Below, one piece after another: positions 31,400 to 42,808 of a stretch of DNA of 64,000 nucleotides. The stretch is from Ariolimax columbianus. Its lineage: Eukaryota; Mollusca; Gastropoda; Stylommatophora; Arionidae. Numbering within the stretch: position 1 is the stretch's first letter; every line of letters starts with the position of its first letter. A model generated the notes under the pieces. The model worked only from the letters and a program-made list of their open reading frames with translations. It searched no databases and was not told the origin of the DNA. The stretch is taken from positions 7,416,681 to 7,480,680 of the forward strand of contig JAVGWX010000001.1 in NCBI GenBank assembly GCA_036924085.1, read 5' to 3'. The translations under genes were made by a program, and so were the position numbers.

Positions 31400-33049
31400 T
31401 TGATAATACCACTACTGCAGATGCCCCTTTACAGGCAGTGTAATGGTAGTTTCAATAGCAATGGTTTTATATGAAGAGATTGCTAGTCTCATACACAACT
31501 CTCTGTAGTCACTTCTTAAAACATACCTGAAAGGATACAGTTGTGCTATTCTTTTCTATCTAGATGCCACTTGTGTTTATGCAACATATAAAGTGTTCAG
31601 ACTTTTGACAAACATTAATTTGCATGTGAGAATCAGATTGTGGGGACAGAATCAAATAAAGGTATTCAAGGATTAGGAGATTGTATAAAAAATTGTATGC
31701 TTTTATTAGCTCTAGCTTGTAACACTGCAGTCGCTGATATAAACTTGCAAAGAAAGAGGAAAAGTGAAAAATAAAGATAGTGATGTAGCTGAGGAAAAGA
31801 GGAAGCTTCATCAGTGGCAAAAAGATGAGATAATTAAAAGTGTGTCAACACTGGCCTGAGCCACTTAAGGTAGTCAAGAGTATTGATTGGTCAGTTAAAA
31901 GTTTTTGTCATGTGGTTACAATAATAATAACCTGATTTTTAATTACAGAGTTGACAATATTTTAATTAGCTAATTTGTGAACATTTGGAAAGGGCACATT
32001 TGAATGAATTCACAGGAAGTGCTTTATAAAAACTATTTGTGAAACTATATTTTTTTGTTTCTGATGTTGTTTGAACCTTTTAATAAAAAATTAGGTGTTG
32101 TAACAAATGATGTGTTTGCCCACACAATATTGTCTTGATAAACCAAGTTACTGAAACAACAGATAAAGGTATGCGGGAGAACAGCATAGATTCAAAGTAG
32201 CACCCAACTTCGAACTGATAACACATTTTCTTGTATTTATCACTTGTTGTGTATACTTGAGAAAGTTTATAAGAAGACCTTGCAGCACAGTTTTATTGTT
32301 AATATTAGTTGATCCCATCAGACACACAATTGTATATATTTTTATGTAAAATATGGTATCTTATTTAAAGCATATACCAGCAAGTATTGCACAACTGTGC
32401 TGCCAGTTGATATGTATACTTTTTTTGTGGTTGGTTGGCTTGTTTGTGTATGTGCATGTGTTATTATTTTTTTTAGTCTGTCAGTTATTGAATGAATATT
32501 GCTCTTGTACCACCTATTTCTGTTAATATATTGTTAATTTGTGTGGCATATTTTGAAGTCACAAATACAGGATGGTTTTTTAAAACAATGTTACGTTCCA
32601 TTTATAATGGGGAACAAGTATAGACAATTACTTTTTGAGACTGTTAACCTGAATTTATCATAAGTCACTCTAGCATAAGGGTACCATCACAGTTGACCAC
32701 CTTGCAAGAAGCCTGCATCAAAACATTTATGTATTTATGTGCTACTGTGGTACTTTGTTGGACATAATGAGACTGCCAGCCCCATATATAACCACTCAGT
32801 TGCCTTTTACGATGGACTGAATAGTAGAGGACAGTAGGCCTATGCTTTTCTCTCCAATATCAGACATCGTACCCTACCATCCACATACAGATTTTTGTAT
32901 TTTTGTTATCATGCTACTGAGTATTATTAATTCGATATACATTAAAGTTAATAGTCCGATATCAGTGTTGACAAGTTTTGAAATGACCCTGCAGTTTGAT
33001 TATTCTGGTTTTTTAGAGTCACAGAACAAAGTCTGTTGTGGTCACCAGA
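31400..33049. other. No recognised gene; AT-rich
   Basis: No protein family seen in any frame. The region may include the 3' flank of repeats on both sides. Runs such as (GTTTGTGTATGTGCATG) near 32445 are simple sequence. Nothing further can be supported. Confidence 0.45.
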
Positions 33050-33770
33050 CATACATGTAGGTTCCTTTAGTGTCATAGAAGCACATGTAGGTTTCATTAG
33101 TGTCATAGAAGTACATGTAGGTTTCATTAGTGTCATAGAAGTACATGTAGGTTTCATTAGTGTCATAGAAGCACATGTAGGTTTCCTTAGTGCCATAGAA
33201 GTACATGTAGGTTTCATTAGTGTCATAGAAGTACATGTAGGTTTCATTAGTGTCATAGAAGTACATGTAGGTTTCATTAGTGTCATAGAAGTACATGTAG
33301 GTTTTATTAGTGTCATAGAAGTACATGTAGGTTTCCTTAGTGTCATAGAAACACATGTAGGTTTCCTTAGTGTCATAGAAGCACATGTAGGTTGCATTAG
33401 TGTCATAGAAGTACATGTAGGTTTCCTTAGTGTCATAGAAGCACATGTAGGTTTCATTAGTGTCATAGAAGTACATGTAGGTTTCATTAGTGTCATAGAA
33501 GTACATGTAGGTTTCATTAGTGTCATAGAAGCACATGTAGGTTTCCTTAGTGTCATAGAAACACATGTAGGTTTCCTTAGTGTCATAGAAACACATGTAG
33601 GTTTCCTTAGTGTCATAGAAGCACATGTAGGTTTCCTTAGTGTCATAGAAGCACATGTAGGTTTCCTTAGTGTCATAGAAACACGTGTAGGTTTCCTTAG
33701 TGTCATAGGAGCACATGTAGGTTTTCTTAGTCTCATAGAAGCACATGTAGGTTTCCTTAGTGTCATAGAA
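33050..33770. repeat. 30-bp minisatellite, about 24 copies
   Basis: Unit GTTTCCTTAGTGTCATAGAA followed by GCACATGTAG, with variants at C/A positions (TTCATTAG/TTCCTTAG, AAGTACATG/AAGCACATG/AAACACATG). The unit is 30 bp, divisible by three, so three frames stay open over 700 bp on both strands. Variant types are in blocks: the GTACATG/CATTAG type dominates before 33330 and the ACACATG/CCTTAG type after 33540. Confidence 0.97.
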
Positions 33771-33905
33771 CAAAGTCTATTGTGTGATCACCTGCCCCAC
33801 CACATGTAGGTTTCTTTAGAGTCATAGAACAAAATGTGTTGTGATCACCTTCCCCACTACATGTAGGTTTCTTTAGAGTCATAGAACAAAGTCTGCTGTG
33901 ATCAC
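33771..33905. repeat. About 57-bp minisatellite, left arm (2-3 copies)
   Basis: Unit: CACATGTAGGTTTCTTTAGA followed by GTCATAGAACAAAATGTGTT and GTGATCACCTTCCCCAC. It contains the 30-bp unit's core, so it is a longer relative of the preceding array. The unit continues at 35961-36425 after a LINE. The last left copy ends CTGTGATCAC at 33905. Confidence 0.85.
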
Positions 33906-35960
33906 ATATGTTGAACAAGAGTGGGAGAGTTTTAAAACAGTTCTAGAAATGCTAAAAGAGGAATGTGTTCTATGTAAGTAGTTAAACCCCAAGCATAACA
34001 AGTGGATAACTAGATTTGTAGTTAAATGTAGAAGAGCTAAAAATAAAGCATGAAAAAAAAATATATAGAGGCAAGTAGATCAAAAGAAACATATTAAAAA
34101 TATTTGAACAAGCAGAATAGCTCAGAAAGTGAATAAAACAGCAAAAATAGACTTCGAAAAAAAACTTACTCAGAGGATCAAGACTGATACTAAAAGCTTC
34201 TTTTCTTATATTAAAAATAAACAAAGAACGAAAGACAAAGTAGGCCCTCTCATAGACAGTATAGGAAAAATAATAAGTGAGAATAGGGAGGCAGCTAATC
34301 TACTCAATTAGTACTTTGGCACAGTCTTCACAAAATAGGAGTGCTCCAAGATCCCAGAGCCTATAGATATCTTTCAAAGAGACATGGAAAAAGCGGGATT
34401 ACGATCAATCTGTATTACAGAGAAAATGGTTTTTAAAAATTGGAGGGGTTGAAAGTGGATAAATGTCCAGGTCAAGATGGTATTCATCCAAAATTGCTGT
34501 TTGAGACCAAATATAAAAACCATTGGCTATATTATGTTCTCAATCATTTGCAAAAGGGATTGTTCCACAGGATTGGAAAGATGCAGGAGTGACCCCCTTA
34601 TTCAAAAAGGGCAACAAATCTGATCCAGCAAATTATAGACCAGTGAGTTTAACGAGCATAGTCTGTAAATTGTTAGCGTCAATAATCAAAGAAAACATTG
34701 TAATGGATTTAGACAAGTTTAATCTAATCAGAAATAATCAGCATGGGTTTACTAGAGGGAGATCGTGCTTAACAAATCTATTAGAATTTATGGAGGAGGT
34801 TACTAAAGTGATAGATAAAGGGGAGCCAGTGGATGTTATTTATCTAGATTTTGCAAAGGCCTTTGATAGAGTACCCTCATCAAAGATTATTTAGAAAGTT
34901 AAAAATCACATGAAATAGGTGGGGAAGTTGCCAAATTGATTAAACATTGGTTAACAGGAAGAAGGCAGAGGGTGGGCATAAATAAGGAGTGGTGTAAAGT
35001 AAAAAGTGGAGTGCCACAGGGCTCGGTTTTGGGACCAGTTTTGTTCTTGATATATATAAACGATTTGGACATTGACATGGGATCCATGATTGAAAAATTT
35101 GCTGATGAGACAAAACTATGCAGTAGTGTCTCATCTAAAGCGGAAGTGGATATATTGAGGTCGGATTTCGATAAAATTCAAGAATGGTCTGTAAGTTGGC
35201 AGATGGAGTTTAATGTAGATAAATGTACAGTCATCCACATAGGTAGATCCAATATGGAACATAATTACAGAATGGGCGACAACAATATTAGAAAGATAGA
35301 TAAGGAAAGGGACCTAGGGGTTATAATAGATCATACAGGTAAGGTGAGTGAGCAAGTCCAGGTAGCAGTGAAAAAGACAAATGCAATGTTAGGTATGATA
35401 AAAATAAATATTAAACATTGGAGCAAGGAAGTGATCGTCAAACTGTATAAAGCTTTAGTTAGACCTAGATTGGAGTACTGTGTACAGGTGTGGAGTCCTT
35501 ATCATAGAGGGGACATAAACATGCTAGAAAGAATGCAAAAAAGAGCGACAAAGCTGATATTGGGTTTCCAGAATTACAGTTAGAAGCAAAAACCGGCCAA
35601 CACTGTCTAGAAAAGAGAAGAATTCAAAGTCACAATACAGGTTTATAGGATGATCAGAGGAACGGATAAAATAGACTATAACAAGTTTCTCAAAATACAA
35701 CCACCTACATGAACAAGAGGGCATAGCTACAAATGAACTAAAGATAGATCCAGATTGGATATTAGGAAATATTTTTTTAGTCAGAAAGTGGTAAATGCTT
35801 GGAATGCATTGCCACAGGAGATAGTGGAGGCAGGGACAATTAATACATATAAGAATAAATTGGATGCGCATAGCTTTTAGAGCAAGATGATGTAAATTAA
35901 ACTGGTTGAATACAGACTCTGCAGAGTCTTCTAAACCAATATAAAGACGTTGAGTTAAGA
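33906..35960 (+). mobile_element. CR1/L2-type LINE, longest copy (5' truncated)
   Basis: Begins with the linker before RT (CRRAKNKA), then IKTDTKSFFSYIKNKQRTKD (34200), PLIDSIGKIISENREAANLL; 34523-34894 encodes GIVPQDWKDAGVTPLFKKGN, YRPVSLTSIVCKLL, DVIYLDFAKAFDRVP; after one disrupted codon region, 34936-35583 encodes KHWLTGRRQRVGINKEW, SGVPQGSVLGPVLFLIYIND and IEKFADETKLCS. The catalytic FADD box reads FADE, an Asp-to-Glu change. Then DKCTVIHIGRSNMEHNYRMG, VRPRLEYCVQVWSPYH and MLERMQKRATKL. The 3' end matches the other copies (AAGACGTTGAGTTAA). No TSD is evident, but the element splits a 57-bp minisatellite. Confidence 0.93.
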
Positions 35961-36430
35961 GTTATCACTGTCCCCACTACATGTAGATTTCTTAAGAGTC
36001 ATAGAACAAAATGTTGTGATAACCTTCCCCACTACATGTAGGTTTCTTACGAGTCATAGAACAAAATGTTGTGATAACCTTCCCCACTACATGTAGGTTT
36101 CTTAAGAGTCATAGAACAAAATGTTGTGATAACCTTCCCTACTACATGTAGGTTTCTTAAGAGTCATAGAACAAAGCTTTGTGATCACTGTCCCCACTAC
36201 ATGTAGATTTCTTGAGAATCATAGAACAAAATGTTGTGATAACCTTCCCCATTACATGTAGGTTTCTTAAGAGTCATAGAACAAAGCATTATGATCACTG
36301 TCCCCACTACATGTAGATTTCTTGAGAATCATAGAACAAAATGTTGTGATAACCTTCCCCACTACATGTAGGTTTCTTTAGAGTCATAGAACAAAATGCT
36401 GTGATCACCTGCCCCACCACATGTGTATTC
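35961..36430. repeat. About 55-bp minisatellite, right arm (about 8 copies)
   Basis: Unit: ACTACATGTAGGTTTCTTAA followed by GAGTCATAGAACAAAATGTT and GTGATAACCTTCCCC. Continues the left arm at 33771-33905, so the CR1-type LINE inserted into one array. Variants TTGATCACTGTCC/ATAACCTTCC alternate in blocks. Confidence 0.93.
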
Positions 36431-37245
36431 ACAATAATTATTATTGTGTGCTCTATAGCCACATTGATATCATTATAATCTCTCAGCACTATATTGTACT
36501 GAAACCCTGCTAGCCATGAATAGCTTGGTCTCTTATATTTCTCATAGAATTCAAACATGTTTACATTTCTTGTTTGGTTTCTCCATGCTTATTTTATAAG
36601 GAAGGGCTGTTATTTCCGTGTATATATGTGCACAAACATGAATGGTCGAGTCATGTATGTATGTGTAATGTGTTTGCATATTTATATACATGAGCACACA
36701 CATACATGAGATAACATATGGCATATTATTGGGCCAATTGACAAGTGTCCAAGTGTTGCTAGATACATATCCATGGCATATCACCAAATGAACTCTTTGT
36801 GCGCAGCGTGGCTTTTTTGTATCTATCACAAATTATGTTTGCATTTATTGATTAAACTGGTGTTAAACAAAAATGATGTATGCTCTTATTGTTTTAAATG
36901 AACAGGCTTATTTGTCTTATTTCTCAAAGTGATCCATTTCAAACATGAAAAACAGATTCACTACTGAAACATTTTTTTAAAAACTGACTATCTGAACTTC
37001 ATAAACATAAAATATTGATTTATTTTACTTCTCAAACAGATTCACCTCACTTATTAAGCATACCAACAAATTTCATCATGCTACTTTAACATTTTGAGAA
37101 ACTGATTCACAACACCACTCAAAAATATTTAAAGAACTGATTCACTTCTCAAGCATAACAAACTGATTTACCTCACCACTCAATCATAACAGCCTGATGC
37201 ACCTCACGACTCAATCATAACAACCTGAATCATCTCACTACTCAA
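36431..37245. other. No recognised gene; simple AT-rich DNA
   Basis: Short imperfect repeats of ATTCACCTCAC..CTCA-type begin at about 37020 and lead into the 33-bp array. Nothing else can be supported. Confidence 0.45.
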
Positions 37246-37249
37246 TCAT

Positions 37250-37690
37250 AACAAATTGAAGCACCTCACTACTCAATCATTACAACAACAAAACCACTTC
37301 ACTACTCAATCATTACAACAACAAAACCACCTCACTACTCAATCACAACCTGAATCACCTCACTACTCAATCATTACAACAACAAAACCAGCTCACTACT
37401 CAATCATTACAACAACAAAACCACATCACTACTCAATCATTACAACAACAAAACCAGCTCACTACTCACTCACAACCTGAATCACCTGACTACTCAATCA
37501 TTACAACAACAAAATCACCTCACTAATCAATCATTACAACAACAAAACCAGCTCACTACTCAATCACAACCTGAATCACCTCACTACTCAATCATTACAA
37601 CAACAAAACCACCTCACTACTCAATCATTACAACAACAAAACCACCTCACTACTCAATCACAACCTGAATCACCTTACCATCCAATCAAA
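37250..37690. repeat. About 33-bp minisatellite, about 13 copies
   Basis: Unit: CTCACTACTCAATCATTACA followed by ACAACAAAACCAC, alternating with a shorter version CACAACCTGAATCACCTCAC. Similar but degenerate units extend back to about 37150. A 74-codon ORF over the array is an artefact. Confidence 0.93.
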
Positions 37691-37748
37691 ACAACCTGAA
37701 TAACCCCACTACTAAATTTTTTTTTTACAAACTGACACCCGACTTCTT

Positions 37749-37758
37749 AAACTTAATG
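37749..37758. repeat. Target-site duplication of SINE-A copy (AAACTTAATG)
   Basis: Repeated with one difference (AAACTTCATG) at 38000-38009. Confidence 0.75.
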
Positions 37759-37999
37759 TGGGGATGGCGTGGACTAGTGGTTAAGTGACACGGCTCACAA
37801 CCAGAAGGTGCTGGGTTCAATCCCCAACATATCACCGGGCGTTACCCCGGGGAAGCAAATCCTTAATAAATGCAGGAGGAAGAAGGTCCTTACATAAAAT
37901 GAATGCTGAAGTTGGATGCACTGGGCCGACAGGCGCAAAATAATAACCACAGTGCAACGCACACCGCCTTGGGATTAGAGAAATAAGGTGAACACAAAA
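37759..37999 (+). mobile_element. SINE-A (tRNA-derived SINE) copy 2
   Basis: TGGGGATGGCGTGGACTAGT then GGTTAAGTGACACGGCTCAC forms the tRNA-like 5' half, and GCTGGGTTCAATCCCCAAC carries the B box (GGTTCAATCC). The body has GGGCGTTACCCCGGGGAAGC and AGGAGGAAGAAGGTCC and ends GGTGAACACAAAAAAA. Length 241 bp, flanked by near-perfect 10-bp duplications. An ORF on the minus strand is an artefact. Confidence 0.9.
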
Positions 38000-38093
38000 A
38001 AACTTCATGCAAAAACTCATTCACTTTACAATTTCAAGGAGCATTTAAACTATGTCAAGACAGTTTACTACTGCTCATCTGATCTCACATTAT

Positions 38094-38485
38094 CATACGA
38101 GGCATGTTCAAATGAAACTGGACCAAACTGCAACAAGTGAAAATACGTACAATGCGGATAATGTCACTTCTGGTGTAAACAGCACATTCCAACCATCAAG
38201 TTTGCAAAATTTCAGTATCCTCCGACTCATAGTTTCCACAGCAGACCATTGAAAACATGGTGGGTCTGATATGGAATATGTCCAGAGTTGATCAGCGAGT
38301 AGTGATTCGGTTTCTAACAGCTAAAGCATGTCGACCAGTTGACATTCATCGCAGAATGCAGGCAGTGTATGGTGACAAAAGTGTGTCAAAGACAACAGTG
38401 AAGAACTGGACAACGATGTCTAAAGAAGGATGTGAGTTAATGAAAAATCTTCCGAGGCCAGGTCAAGCGCATATTGTTGCGTAAC
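38094..38485 (+). mobile_element. Mariner-like element, 5' fragment with transposase N-terminus
   Basis: TACGAGGCATGTTCAAATGA at 38096 looks like a mariner terminal inverted repeat following TA. From ATG at 38257, the 75-codon ORF reads VDQRVVIRFLTAKACRPVDI, HRRMQAVYGDKSVSKTTVKN and ELMKNLPRPGQAHIVA, the N-terminal helix-turn-helix and linker of Tc1/mariner-superfamily (SETMAR/GVQW-type) transposases, where PRPGRP is conserved. The D,D34D catalytic part is missing. Truncated after 38485. Confidence 0.83.
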
Positions 38486-39354
38486 TCACGTCTTTCTTTA
38501 AACATTATTGTCCAGTCTTCTCTCATGGGTTATTTTCAATTCATTCCTTTGATGTTTGTTTAATATCATTTGCTTTGTCTATTTCCTGCTTTGAAGTGCT
38601 GGTTATTGGTTATTTGCATTTTAGACTAGCTAGGAACATAGGTCTGGATGCATGTCTGTCATATTTTCTAAGTTATTGAATTCTTGGACTTACTGAATTA
38701 TTTATGTCATGCAGGGTTGACAAGCATAAAATATCCACAAGATGCAGGGCTGCCTTTTTTCAGTAGCACGTTTATATAAAAGCTTAAAAATACAACTTAA
38801 TTGGAATACTTGGAATTCTGGTATTCGAACAGGCACATAAATTTCTGTTGTCAGGTAGCTGAAGGCTATCCGTAGTAGGTATTTTAAACTTCCTGCAGCT
38901 TACTAGGCCTGGGGGAAGGTACAAACAATTTGGGTACATTTTTAACTAGAATTTTGTCAGTGGCCTCTTTTTGATTTCTAATTGCCAAGGGAATTTTAAT
39001 GTGCTTTACACTGAACACGGGAGTCCGATCTCACTACCCAGACCTTTAACACCTGAGGCAGACACCTTACCTAAAGACCACTGAGTCTCCTCTGTGTTTA
39101 CTCTATCATATATTAAATGCTCAGTAGTTCATAAAATATGATATGAAAGTAAAATGAATATATCTTATTATTATTGACAAATGTAAGTTAACTCTTGTAC
39201 TAACTGGTCAGCAAGCCTAGGCTACTTTTGTAGCATTAATTCAAGAAGATGTGAGTGTTTGTAACAGACTTATGACTTTCGTTACAACTTTTCTCTACAA
39301 TTATTTACATAGTCTTCATCACAGGAAAGTACTACAATAAATGTGTTTCTTTCT
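38486..39354. other. No recognised gene
   Basis: No family-like peptide in any frame and no tandem repeat of note. Near 38990-39080, AACACGGGAGTCCGATCTCA followed by GGCAGACACCTTACC and ACCACTGAGTCTCC resembles a tRNA-like relic, too degraded to claim. Confidence 0.4.
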
Positions 39355-39560
39355 TTTCGTTCACCTTGTTTCCTTAGGCAAAGTGCGTTGTACTGAGTTA
39401 TATTTTTTTTGACTACATCACTCATTTTAAAAAATGGTTTCACATCCCATCCCATAGGAGTACGACTTTGTCATTTCATGAATCCAAACACATGCAAATT
39501 TGGTTTGTGAGTCCTATCACTAACCACTTTGCTACGCCGTCTCGCCCCCACCCCCCACCC
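39355..39560 (-). mobile_element. SINE-A-like relic
   Basis: Read on the minus strand, GAGACGGCGTAGCAAAGTGG then TTAGTGATAGGACTCACAAA resembles the tRNA-like head of SINE-A, and the other end (plus strand TCACCTTGTTTCC) recalls its GGTGAAC end. Diverged in between. A run of C's (39543-39560) adjoins it. Confidence 0.55.
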
Positions 39561-40424
39561 CAATAAAATCAGTATTCACTCACTTCCACCTTTTTCTGTT
39601 ATATTGTACTAACTACTTTTATATTTTATTTACAAGTAAAAACTCAAATACAAAATTTGAACATTTTAATATTCACTTCTATAATAAAAGGAAACTGCAA
39701 GCACAAGAAGATGGAAATTGTACAGTTGTTTGTAAACAAGTTGATGAGCTGATGCTGGTATTGTCATCATTTTGCTAAATGTTGAAAACTTCAAGACCCC
39801 AACCTTAACTATGGGGTATGGTGATCATGTGAAAATATCTTTCAGTCTGAAGTGGTGTAAATCAAAGCACCATAAATTGGAATATGACTAATGTTCAAGT
39901 AAAATATGTGGTATAAAATGTTATCACTATTGTTCTAAGAACAAATAAATGTTGTTATTATGCTCAACAAACAGACACACACAAATGATATTGTTAATGG
40001 CATCCACGACTAGTGCTATTTTTTCTCGTGTCTCTCACATAGTGGTCAATGAAGCAGATTTGCTACTGATGGAAGAAACCAATTTTAATGAGTTGTTAGA
40101 AGTTTTTATTTCAAAATAATAACATGCAACGAGGGAATGCTGCCAAAAAAATGGCTGAGTTGAATAAAACATTATGGTAACATTCAAAAATGGGTTAAAA
40201 CAATGCTCACTGTAGAACCAATGTTCAAGATCATAAATAGGTAATGAGGAAAAGTTTTCTAACAGTCACAAACATTCAGGCCTGGCACTTGATAGTATTG
40301 AAGTTGTTACAAAATGCAAAGATTGAGGTGAGATAAGTAATATTAATGTGCACACAAATTCTCACATAACATGTAAAATGCCAAACCTTGTATGTTTTTA
40401 AATAAGTAATGTTGCAATAAAGAG

Positions 40425-40915
40425 CAGCAAAGATGGCGCCATAACTGGCTGCTGGTTTACATTGCTCTTCTGTTTTAGTTCATTAAAGGGCCCCCAGACC
40501 ATGGATTTGCTGGGAATACACACTAGTCAACGACTTACACTTGTGTTCATGGAAACATGTTTTTGTTTTCCATTTGGACTGGTTAATTCGTTCGTTTTGT
40601 GTGTTTTCTTCTGTCCGATTATCCTGGAATGGACATCAGGTATATGAATAGCACTACCCTTAAACATGTGTCATATTTCATGGTCTAGTTCACACAGCTG
40701 AACTCCATTGGCACCCTTCGCCCTAGCTGAAGCCAGTGTCAGCTTTGTTGTATGAAATTTAGACACAACTATAATGAACTGCCACCTGGAGAGAGATGGG
40801 CTTCGTCAGGTGTGTAGCGGCCCAAGACACAGTTGTATAACGGGAGTTGGTATTACAAACTGAAATAACGGTGCCTGAACAACCTTCTAGGTTATGGGAC
40901 TGATGATGATGAATA
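40425..40915 (+). repeat. Possible retroelement with AAGATGGC start and (GAT)n end
   Basis: Begins AAAGATGGCGCCATAACTGG and ends GTTATGGGACTGATGATGAT, about 490 bp. The start resembles the AAGATGGC start of Rep-C and the end resembles a LINE-type trinucleotide tail. No domain recognised and no second copy in the window. Plausibly a non-autonomous or 5'-end-only retroelement. Confidence 0.45.
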
Positions 40916-42427
40916 TTGCATACATTTTGTGTTCCAAGACTGTAAGTGCTATTCAGCAGTATCTGAAATCATGCTTACATCCTTACAACAGATTTTCAGA
41001 CCCTAGTTTATAAATCCCTGATCTAATGCAAATCTCTGTTTTATATACTTTATCCACAGTGCTGCATCAAATTTGAATTATGCTTTATTGCTGCATATTT
41101 TTTCAAACACTCCAGCCAACCTATGTTCTGTTATGACAACAACTGTTTCACATCTTTCCATGAATGAATAACACATAACATGTGCACATTGACGAGTCAA
41201 GGGTACCACATCTGCAGTTTGGAAGAGATCAATATGAGATAACAAAAATATCACTGGATTAAATGTAAACAAACTGTACACAATTTTGAATATTGACAAG
41301 GAAGACAAAATAGACTTGAAAATGTAAAGTGAATCTGATGGAACATTGTTACAATACAAAGGGTTACCATACAAATAGTTACAAAATTCAGTGAGCCAGA
41401 GATCTTCTGGTATTTTTATTATACATTTCTGATTATTTGACCTAAAAGGTAAAGGTATTCCTGTAGTAGACACTGCCATTGAGGATGAAGTGTTATAAAC
41501 TTGATTGTACTAGGACTTTGCTTCTTATCAGGTAGCGTGGTCAGTTGTCTTCCTAGCTGCTTTTTCTTCCCTAAATAGTTAAGTCAAGTATGCATTTGAC
41601 CAACATACACAAAATAATTTTCACAAAATTTAATTTATATATACTGAATGTATTTTTGCTTTCACCAACTAATAAACGTTGATTGAAGGTCTGGTTCAAA
41701 TAATCATTGTTTTCACAAATATGTGCTGTAAACACAAGAATGAGCAAATGTTTAGAACATCTGAACAAATGTGTTTTCAGCAGATTATGATGACCTTCAA
41801 CTTATAGAGTCTTCTCAATCACCAAAGGATTGAGGATATACCATGTGCATGAAAGTGTGAAACCAAAACAGAAGACATATTTACGATCAAATACAAACGA
41901 ATTGTGCAGTATCAACCCTGCATGAATTTATTTGGAATGCACTTGTCTGAAAAATATTGAGCAGAACCTGTCATATCATGAAATGCTGCAGCAAGTGTAC
42001 AATTGTTACCAATTTCATCAAGTAAACAAACACAAACACATGATAAGCATAGAGTTCATGTAACTGAAACGAGCATAATTTAAATGTCTGTTTATAGTTC
42101 TCCTATATAACAATAAACTTGATTTACATATAAAAAGATCCTGTTCTAACCAATCAGTCAAGTGTCCGAACCATTCAATAATAACAATTCACTAATAGTC
42201 TAACTCCCAAATTCATGTCTCTGCAGCTGTTTATCAATAACATTTTCTCCATGACTTAAACCGACTTTTATCTTCACTCTTTCTTGGCATATAACATTTT
42301 TTTAAGTAATTTTGTGTCATTTCACATTGTGTTCTAACTTTCCCCTTCTGATAACATACTCAAAATGTGTATACAACTTCCTTTTAATGTGTGTAGTATG
42401 CTTACATTTTGTGCTATCATGTCTTTC
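40916..42427. other. No recognised gene; AT-rich
   Basis: No recognisable domain in either strand. The 133-codon minus-strand ORF at 41078-41479 has no family features and runs through AT-rich DNA. Confidence 0.45.
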
Positions 42428-42550
42428 TGAGCTCATCCTCATTAGGTTATTAAGGTGTGGCCTTCCACAGCTAATCATCATTAGGTTATTTTGGTGTGGC
42501 CCTTTCATGAGCACATCCTCATTAGGCTATTTAGGTGTGACCTCTCATAG
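42428..42550. repeat. About 50-bp tandem repeat, three copies
   Basis: Unit GAGCTCATCCTCATTAGGTT followed by ATTAAGGTGTGGCC and a variable tail recurs at about 42430, 42470 and 42510. It is the source of a 103-codon ORF that is not a gene. Confidence 0.7.
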
Positions 42551-42808
42551 AACCTATACAGTTGTTTATCTTATTCTTATGCTTCTTTGGAACCACTCCT
42601 GTGTGTTCTCCTTTGTTAACTGATCTGCATTTACAAAGAATGCCAAAGAAGTTTTGCTGCACTTTCTATACTTAAGATAAATTTAACAGGAAATGTCTAT
42701 GTTTATTTGAAATGTTCTGCTTGTTACTTCAGAGCCACAGAACAAAGAATTTCCTAGTAAATGCATAGTTTGCTTTCAAAGTGGTATATTGTGTTACATG
42801 TTTTAACA

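Noticed and set aside
33036..33809. Long open frames (240-270 codons) on both strands, looking like repetitive proteins
   Set aside because: They are created by a 30-bp tandem array that lacks stops in several frames. No start context, no splice signals and no extension beyond the array.
37759..37830. tRNA gene (A and B box present)
   Set aside because: The head is followed by a SINE body, poly(A) end and target duplication, and the acceptor stem is not convincing. It is a tRNA-derived SINE.
41078..41479. 133-codon minus-strand ORF
   Set aside because: No recognisable domain or splice context, and no repetition elsewhere. Cannot be supported as a gene.
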